Shown: one piece after another, positions 58,480 to 64,000 of the stretch | Position numbering within the stretch: position 1 is the stretch's first letter | How the letters are laid out: every line of letters starts with the position of its first letter | Assembly: GCF_045062605.1 (NCBI RefSeq) | Contig: NZ_JBJGDW010000008.1 | Location: 21,982-85,981, forward strand | Direction: 5' to 3' | Source: Deinococcus sp045062605 | GTDB taxonomy: Bacteria > Deinococcota > Deinococci > Deinococcales > Deinococcaceae | DNA length: 64,000 nt | Position numbers and translations under genes: made by a program | Notes under the pieces: model-generated | What the model saw: only the letters and a program-made list of their open reading frames with translations | What the model was told of the DNA's origin: nothing | Database searches by the model: none

Positions 58480-59001
58480 ATGGTGCGCGGTGACCTTGCA
58501 GTTTTCCCCTTCCTTTCCGTCATGCAGATGCTTCTGACCAGTGGCCGCGACGGGCTGCTGAGTGTGGACCATGTGCGCGGGGGCCAACTGTGGCTGGAGC
58601 GCGGCGAGATCGTCCACGCCCGCTGCGGTCAGTTGAGCGGCGACCCGGCCATGCAACTGCTGGCCAGCCTGAGCAGCGGCTCGTTTATCTTCGAGCCGGG
58701 TGTCAGCGCCCCCGAACGCAGCCTGCACCTGCACCGCGATTCGGCCCTGCGCCGTCTGTTCGAGGAAACCGACGCCTGGGAGCCGCTGCTGCGGACCTTC
58801 CCCGACTGGCAGCGCCGCCTGCGTTTTACCCCCCGCTGGTCCGAGGCCCAGCCTGTCACGCAGCCGCAGTTCCGCGCCCTGAAACTGGTATCGCAGGAAC
58901 TCGATATCCGCAGCATCCTGGAACGCAGCGGCGAGTCGCCCCGTACCGTGCTGGAAACCCTGCGCCCCTTCGTGATGGCCGGGCTGATCGAGGAATTCTA
59001 G
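58480..59001 (+). CDS. DUF4388 (PATAN-like) domain protein
   Basis: 173 residues. M-V-R-G-D-L-A-V-F-P-F-L-S-V-M-Q-M-L, S-G-R-D-G-L-L-S-V and G-Q-L-W-L-E-R-G-E-I-V-H-A are the DUF4388 N-terminal motif found with response regulators and c-di-GMP or GTPase signalling proteins. The C-terminal ~80 residues are a helical winged-helix-like part (I-R-S-I-L-E-R-S-G...P-F-V-M-A-G-L-I-E). Cytoplasmic; an adaptor role in signalling is likely but unproven. Confidence 0.82.
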   Translation: MVRGDLAVFPFLSVMQMLLTSGRDGLLSVDHVRGGQLWLERGEIVHARCGQLSGDPAMQLLASLSSGSFIFEPGVSAPERSLHLHRDSALRRLFEETDAWEPLLRTFPDWQRRLRFTPRWSEAQPVTQPQFRALKLVSQELDIRSILERSGESPRTVLETLRPFVMAGLIEEF

Positions 59002-59051
59002 CCGCCTGATCTGGAAGTGTCCTTGCAGGTGAACGGGAATAGCCGGGCGTT

Positions 59052-59402
59052 CTATTTGCTGTCTCGCGGTCTGATCCTCTCTAATCGTCCCGGCACCAGT
59101 CGGCGCAACATGCTCACCAGTTCCGGGTCCATGAACGGGTCCATGAAGTCGTAGTCGTCGGGAATGCCCAGCGTGAGGATGCGATCATCCGGCAGCGCGC
59201 CCTTGAAACGCTGGCGCAACACGTCCCGGTGCCGCTTTTCCATGCACACGGTCACATTGGCCAATTCCAGCAGGTCGCGGCTGACGGGCGTTTCGGCGTC
59301 GTGGTTGATCCCTTCCGAGGCCACCTCCCAGTCGGCTGAGTCGCGGAAGATCGCCTCTGCTGTGGGACTCCGCAACTTGTTCTGGGCGCAGACGAACACC
59401 AC
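59052..59402 (-). CDS. Low-molecular-weight protein tyrosine phosphatase-like protein
   Basis: 116 residues from GTG 59402. V-F-V-C-A-Q-N-K-L-R-S-P-T-A-E-A matches the LMWPTP P-loop region V-x-x-C-x-x-N-x-x-R-S, and D-D-Y-D-F-M-D-P is the acidic D-P loop. The Cys and Arg of C(X)5R are both present if read as C-A-Q-N-K-L-R. The start overlaps the end of the monooxygenase gene; upstream starts to 59549 are possible but lie inside that gene. Phosphatase activity uncertain. Confidence 0.75.
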   Translation of the reverse strand: MVFVCAQNKLRSPTAEAIFRDSADWEVASEGINHDAETPVSRDLLELANVTVCMEKRHRDVLRQRFKGALPDDRILTLGIPDDYDFMDPFMDPELVSMLRRLVPGRLERIRPRDSK

Positions 59403-59416
59403 GCGCAGGGGCCGGG

Positions 59417-59710
59417 TCAGGGTAGCACCCGCGCGTAATGCTCTACCGTCGGGAACGGATCGTAGAAGTGGTGCAGCAGTGAGCGCCACTCCTGGTATTC
59501 GGCGCTGCCGCGAAAACCCTCGGTGTGGTCTTCCAGCGTGTCCCACCACACCAGCAGGGCGTATTTGTGGTCATCTTCCAGGCAGCGTTGCAACTCGTGG
59601 CGCACATAGCCTTTCATGCTGGCAATAATCCGCTGCGCCCCGGCAAAGGCGGTTTCAAATTCGGCGGTCTGACCTGGGCGAATGTGGAGGAGGGCGAGTT
59701 CCTGAATCAT
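59417..59710 (-). CDS. Antibiotic biosynthesis monooxygenase (ABM) family protein
   Basis: 97 residues with the dimeric alpha-beta-barrel ABM fold: I-R-P-G-Q-T-A-E-F-E, M-K-G-Y-V-R-H-E-L, Y-A-L-L-V-W-W-D-T-L-E-D-H and F-R-G-S. It may be a cofactor-free monooxygenase or haem-degrading relative. The ATG overlaps the upstream methyltransferase stop (ATGA). TAGAAT (59718-59723) seven bases upstream could add a separate leaderless transcript. Confidence 0.85.
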   Translation of the reverse strand: MIQELALLHIRPGQTAEFETAFAGAQRIIASMKGYVRHELQRCLEDDHKYALLVWWDTLEDHTEGFRGSAEYQEWRSLLHHFYDPFPTVEHYARVLP

Positions 59711-60357
59711 GCGCCTAATTCTAGCTTTACGCAGACCATCAGCCCCGTCGCCCAGTCCATGTACGTGCAACGCAGATCGGCCCGCGCCTCCAGTGTCCGC
59801 CGCAAGTCGTCCACTTTCTCCTGATGCCTTTCCGGCCAGTTGGCTTGTGGCAGCAGATCGTCGATGAAGTAGATGCCGCCCGGTTTCAGCAGCGCCAGCG
59901 CCTCATTCAGCTCCGAGAATTTACCCGGCCAGGTGTCGGCGAAGATCAGGTCATAGCGCCTATCGGTGTTTTGCGTCAGCCACTCCGCTCCATCATCAAC
60001 CACGAAGCGGATGCGTGGATCGTGACCCAGTTCGGCTTGAGCGGCGGCGGAAAGCGCGGAGTCCAGTTCCACCGTTGTCAGTCGCGCCGCCCCGTTCATC
60101 CCCGCCAGCAGATGTGCGCTGCCCAGGCCGACGCCCGTGCCGAGTTCCAGCACTTGGCTGCCCGGCTTGCTGGCGGCCAGGGTGCAGAGGAACTGACCCG
60201 TCAGCGCCTCACAACTGGCATTGAAACCGAGTTCAGCGGCTCGCTTGTGGAATTGATCGTTGGGAATAGTTTGGGCTGCTGTTTCCATAAATGCCTCTGA
60301 ATTCGTCGGGGTGAAATGCGGCGTAGGCAGTCCAATGGGCTGGGAAACCAGATGCAT
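59707..60357 (-). CDS. Class I SAM-dependent O-methyltransferase
   Basis: 216 residues. Motif I is V-L-E-L-G-T-G-V-G-L-G-S-A (about 70-82), motif II T-T-V-E-L-D (about 94), then D-D-G-A-E-W and Y-D-L-I-F-A-D-T-W-P-G-K-F, the pattern of O-methyltransferase family 3-like enzymes. Substrate unknown. Start ATG 60357; the frame is open to 60441. First gene of a methyltransferase-ABM-phosphatase run. Confidence 0.83.
   Translation of the reverse strand: MHLVSQPIGLPTPHFTPTNSEAFMETAAQTIPNDQFHKRAAELGFNASCEALTGQFLCTLAASKPGSQVLELGTGVGLGSAHLLAGMNGAARLTTVELDSALSAAAQAELGHDPRIRFVVDDGAEWLTQNTDRRYDLIFADTWPGKFSELNEALALLKPGGIYFIDDLLPQANWPERHQEKVDDLRRTLEARADLRCTYMDWATGLMVCVKLELGA
59718..59723 (-). promoter_or_regulatory. 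leaderless-type -10 box TAGAAT (minus)
   Basis: Seven bases before ATG 59710 and inside the end of the methyltransferase gene, so it would be an internal promoter. Confidence 0.4.
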
Positions 60358-60361
60358 TGAG

Positions 60362-60400
60362 AAGCCGGACGGGAATCTTCGATCGCTTCCTATCCGGCTT
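60362..60400. terminator. Hairpin between leuA and the methyltransferase gene
   Basis: AAGCCGGA (60362-60369) / TCCGGCTT (60393-60400), with GGAA/TTCC extending inside. There is no strong T-tract on the minus strand; possible leuA terminator. Confidence 0.5.
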
Positions 60401-60456
60401 TTGCTGGGTTGATTACGAACCCAAGGTTCTTTCTGCCTCATCTGCTGCTCTGAGTC

Positions 60457-62016
<1,560 letters not shown>

Positions 62017-62094
62017 GGAGACTCCTGTTGTGGACTGGGTGAGAAGCGGGCGCGGGGGAGGGCCGGGCGGCAAAGGCTGAGCAGCAAAGCAAAT

Positions 62095-62205
62095 CCCCCG
62101 GAGGGGACTCCTCCGGGGGAACGGGCGCGCAAAAACCTTGCTGGCCGTTCACTCCACCGGAGGACGGGTAAGAAGGAGGCCAGAGTGGATCATGGCTGGA
62201 CTGTA
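62095..62205 (-). promoter_or_regulatory. Leucine transcription attenuator upstream of leuA
   Basis: Reading the minus strand: -10 box TACAGT (62200-62205), a 14-residue leader frame with three Leu codons (62149-62193), then a 10-bp GC-rich hairpin CCCCCGGAGG (62110-62119) / CCTCCGGGGG (62095-62104) with a 5-base loop. CCTCCGG in the leader (62157-62163) can pair with CCGGAGG of the hairpin's first arm (62110-62116), giving a competing antiterminator. The tract after the hairpin (ATTTGCTTTGC) is only moderately T-rich. Confidence 0.65.
62149..62193 (-). CDS. leuL: leu leader peptide
   Basis: MIHSGLLLTRPPVE then TGA. Codons 6-8 are CTC CTT CTT (62170-62178), three consecutive leucines in a 14-residue frame directly ahead of a leucine biosynthesis gene. 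The ATG is six bases from TACAGT, so the transcript begins at or next to the start codon. A ribosome stalled at the Leu codons would leave 62157-62163 free to pair; one that reaches the stop would cover it and let the terminator form. Confidence 0.65.
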   Translation of the reverse strand: MIHSGLLLTRPPVE

Positions 62206-62267
62206 ACGGATGCGGAGGTACGGGGGCAAGGGGGGTCATCTAGCCGCCTGACCCCCACGTGGGGATT

Positions 62268-62867
62268 TCAGGAGATGTCTGAGTAGCTGCGGCTGTCCTT
62301 AGGTGGCCGGTAGATGAGTTGCAGCCGTGCCAGATCGCGCACATAATCCACACTGCGAACCTGCACATCTTGCACGTCAAGGCCAGTGCGCTGTCGCAGG
62401 TCGTCAAGGAGCGCACTTCGTTGCGCTAGCGCGGTGAGGTGAACATTCTCGTACTCGACAGTCATAGAGGCCAGGGGAGTAGCGAACAAAGCACTCTGCG
62501 CCACCACCAGCGTCAACAGCACAATCACGTTGACCAGCAGTAGGGTGGGCGACGAGGCCCGCGAGAGGCCGTTGATCATAGCTACGGCGACCACGACGAA
62601 CAAGTAGGTCAGGTCCCGTGTGGAGATGGCCCCAGTTCGGTAACGCAGAATTCCGAACACGGCGAACAGGCCGAAACCGAATCCGATACTGATGTCCGCG
62701 TGCGCGAAGACAGTGACGACCAGAAAGATGATGATGCTGAACATCAGCAGGCTGAATAACAAATCGGGGTTCTGTTGCGTGCGGCTGTACAGGCCCCGCG
62801 TCACCAACAAGACGAAGATCAGGTTTAGGGCGAAGATCTCAGGTCTCAGTCCTTCCAGGCCTTTCAT
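62268..62867 (-). CDS. DUF4956 membrane protein
   Basis: 199 residues. Membrane helices are near 10-28, 36-53, 58-75, 85-102 and 108-125, with G-F-G-F-G-L-F-A-V-F-G-I-L-R-Y-R-T between the third and fourth (typical of DUF4956). A soluble C-terminal alpha/beta domain (about 130-199) follows. DUF4956 genes commonly sit beside VTC-type polyphosphate polymerase genes, as here: it starts one base after the VTC fragment. Possibly handles polyphosphate or its metal counter-ions at the membrane (inference). Confidence 0.85.
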   Translation of the reverse strand: MKGLEGLRPEIFALNLIFVLLVTRGLYSRTQQNPDLLFSLLMFSIIIFLVVTVFAHADISIGFGFGLFAVFGILRYRTGAISTRDLTYLFVVVAVAMINGLSRASSPTLLLVNVIVLLTLVVAQSALFATPLASMTVEYENVHLTALAQRSALLDDLRQRTGLDVQDVQVRSVDYVRDLARLQLIYRPPKDSRSYSDIS

Positions 62868-62868
62868 T

Positions 62869-63310
62869 TTAACTGGCTCCCTGAAGTTCGATCTGTTGAA
62901 GTCTCCGGAGCTGCGGACGCATGAGGTTGCTCATCACCTGCGGGTGGAGCAGGCTGACCCCTACGCCGTACTTGCTGATGGCGGCGGTCCGCAGGCCACA
63001 CCGCCGGGCGCAGGCCGCAAAATGCGACTGATGAAGTCCGCCGGGCGTTTTGAGTTCAGTAATCACAGAGTGGCTGAACCGGCATTCCTGACTGCTGCCC
63101 ACATGAACCAGACGCAGATTCAGGTCAAAAGTTACCCTTTCCGGGGTGGGCAAGGTTCGGACCAGTGTGATGCGGTCATAAAACACTGCCACACGGGGAA
63201 TAAGTTGTTGCGAGTCGACGCCATGTCCCCGCAGGAATTCGCTCTCGGTGGAAATATTTTCGTTGCACGGAACACGCAGCTTGACTGTTGCGCCGCGCTC
63301 ACGGCGTTTA
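62869..63310 (-). pseudogene. 5'-truncated VTC-domain polyphosphate polymerase, cut by an IS element
   Basis: The remaining ~145 residues keep the second half of the VTC fold: A-T-V-K-L-R-V-P, V-A-V-F-Y-D-R-I-T-L-V, E-R-V-T-F-D-L-N-L-R, V-I-T-E-L-K and S-K-Y-G-V-G-V-S-L. The first half is missing: upstream of about 63310 the frame runs antisense through the transposase gene. The lost part should carry the basic catalytic residues, so the protein is probably dead. The junction is at TA (63309-63310), the IS630 target. Confidence 0.8.
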
Positions 63311-63319
63311 GAGCATTTG

Positions 63320-63871
63320 TCACAAAAGAAGTCTTGGATGTGCGTGCTTGAACCAAGCTCGGATTTCCATGGACTGGATTCCTTGAAGTGCCCTCCCAAT
63401 GCTGGAGATGACCTCCGAAATGGTGCGCGGTGCTGCACCGCGCACCAGAGCTTTGAGTTTGGAGAACAGCAGTTCAATCGGGTTGAAATCCGGGCTGTAG
63501 GGCGAGAGATACAGCAATGTACAGCCCCGAGCCTCAATGAGCGTCCGAATGGAGGCGAGGTGATGCGATGACAGGTTATCCAGCACGACGACCTGTCCTG
63601 GTTTCAACGCTGGACCCAGTTCTTCGCGGACGTACCACTCGAAAACTTCCCCATTGAGTGGGCCATTCATCACCAGCGGGGCCACTGGCCCCGCCAGGCT
63701 CAGCGCACAGATCAAACTCTGATTCTGTCCATGATTGCGGGGAGAGGCGCAGACCGCTCGGAGATGTCGGGGCGCGCGGGCATACCCGCGCGTCATGTTG
63801 GTCTGGAAGCCGCTCTCGTCGAGAAAGACCAGCCGTTCTGGATGGGTCAGATACGGTTCAAGATCGTTCAA
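63320..63871 (-). CDS. IS630 transposase, DDE catalytic part
   Basis: 183 residues from TTG 63871. F-L-D-E-S-G-F (first D), V-V-L-D-N-L-S-S-H (second D) and Y-S-P-D-F-N-P-I-E (final E) make a complete DDE triad. The frame stays open upstream as R-R-K-K-T-L-V-A-L-E-R-R-E-D-Q, so the true N-terminal part lies further up. The helix-turn-helix half appears in another frame (F-R-R-A-P-Q-A-C-L-A-Q-L-E-A-E-W ending TAG near 63929) next to an A8 run (63916-63923, minus strand). The element is either frameshifted or uses two frames. Confidence 0.85.
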   Translation of the reverse strand: MNDLEPYLTHPERLVFLDESGFQTNMTRGYARAPRHLRAVCASPRNHGQNQSLICALSLAGPVAPLVMNGPLNGEVFEWYVREELGPALKPGQVVVLDNLSSHHLASIRTLIEARGCTLLYLSPYSPDFNPIELLFSKLKALVRGAAPRTISEVISSIGRALQGIQSMEIRAWFKHAHPRLLL

Positions 63872-63926
63872 AAAAGCGGTGCGCTGATCCTCACGGCGTT
63901 CGAGTGCGACCAGTGTTTTTTTTCTA

Positions 63927-64000
63927 CGGTGGCAAAATCAGCTTGTCCCACTCTGCCTCAAGCTGAGCCAGGCAAGCCTGGGGGGCGCGTCGGAACCGCG
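63927..64000 (-). CDS. IS630 transposase N-terminal part (partial)
   Basis: The C-terminal ~23 codons of the upstream transposase frame, entering from the window edge (F-R-R-A-P-Q-A-C-L-A-Q-L-E-A-E-W-D-K-L-I-L-P-P then TAG). Relation to the downstream DDE frame is described there. Confidence 0.5.

Larger units (their letters stand above)
63311..64000 (-). mobile_element. IS630-family insertion sequence, continues past the window
   Basis: Begins at GAGCATTTGTCAC right after a TA dinucleotide and contains the DDE transposase gene on the minus strand. The other end lies outside the window, so the terminal repeat and target duplication cannot be compared. Confidence 0.8.

Noticed and set aside
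62017..62205. T-box riboswitch before leuA
   Set aside because: No T-box consensus (AGGGTGGNACCGCG) or specifier stem is seen. The Leu-rich leader frame explains the hairpins better.

Overview
The window reads as chromosomal DNA of a Deinococcus species. Its UvrA, Obg, SRP54/Ffh, YchF, MqnC and HRDC-fusion proteins look like Deinococcus orthologues, G+C is high throughout, and about fifteen genes carry a TANNNT -10 box only 5-9 bases before the start codon, the leaderless-mRNA arrangement known from this genus. Gene order is a mosaic of short operons on both strands. There is no rRNA operon, CRISPR array or intact prophage. One tRNA-Lys is present, and an IS630-type element runs off the right edge.

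Left part (1-15 kb): a frameshifted gene at the edge; type II NADH dehydrogenase (ndh); two separate molybdenum-hydroxylase operons (a small/large/medium CoxSLM-like set of active-site form II, and a small/large set whose catalytic subunit has a Tat-like signal); a small membrane protein overlapping an antisense thioredoxin-like gene; an amino-acid binding protein; two lineage-specific hypotheticals; a phage-head-domain gene split by an in-frame stop; and obgE.

Middle (15-33 kb): uvrA with a possible DdrO-type (RDRM) site; a membrane protein; a DsbA/DsbB-like disulfide pair; a GNAT; an HRDC protein fused to a dead PLP-enzyme-like domain; a von Willebrand A protein; a DinB-family protein; tRNA-Lys; ffh; a MazG-like protein; an EamA transporter; then a thiolase / YciI / unknown / 3-hydroxybutyryl-CoA dehydrogenase operon behind a palindrome that matches the Thermus PaaR operator consensus; and a TspO-like and a shikimate-dehydrogenase-like protein.

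Right-centre (33-52 kb): a peptide ABC importer (binding protein and two permeases, no ATPases); an amino-sugar region (sugar binding protein, WapI-type immunity protein and GH20 hexosaminidase on the minus strand, divergent from a GH3 NagZ-like enzyme); DegV; a 3-hydroxyisobutyrate-dehydrogenase-like enzyme; GNAT; MqnC of the futalosine menaquinone pathway; and a complete oxidative pentose-phosphate operon gnd-zwf-opcA-pgl in which Zwf has an ~80-residue lysine/alanine/proline-rich N-terminal tail.

Right part (52-64 kb): a ~137-bp MITE-like element with possible 5-bp target duplications; a diguanylate cyclase; ychF; a beta-helix lipoprotein; a nucleotidyltransferase-like protein; an ADP-ribosylglycohydrolase; DUF4388; phosphatase, monooxygenase and methyltransferase genes; leuA preceded by what looks like a classical leucine attenuator with a 14-residue leader peptide containing Leu-Leu-Leu; and a DUF4956 / polyphosphate-polymerase (VTC) pair whose VTC gene is cut by the IS630 element.

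The most interesting unexplained structures are the heptad-repeat palindromes in both spacers of the first Mo-hydroxylase operon, the leu attenuator, the PaaR-type operator, the tailed Zwf, the inactive PLP-HRDC fusion, the split phage-domain gene and the MITE-like element.
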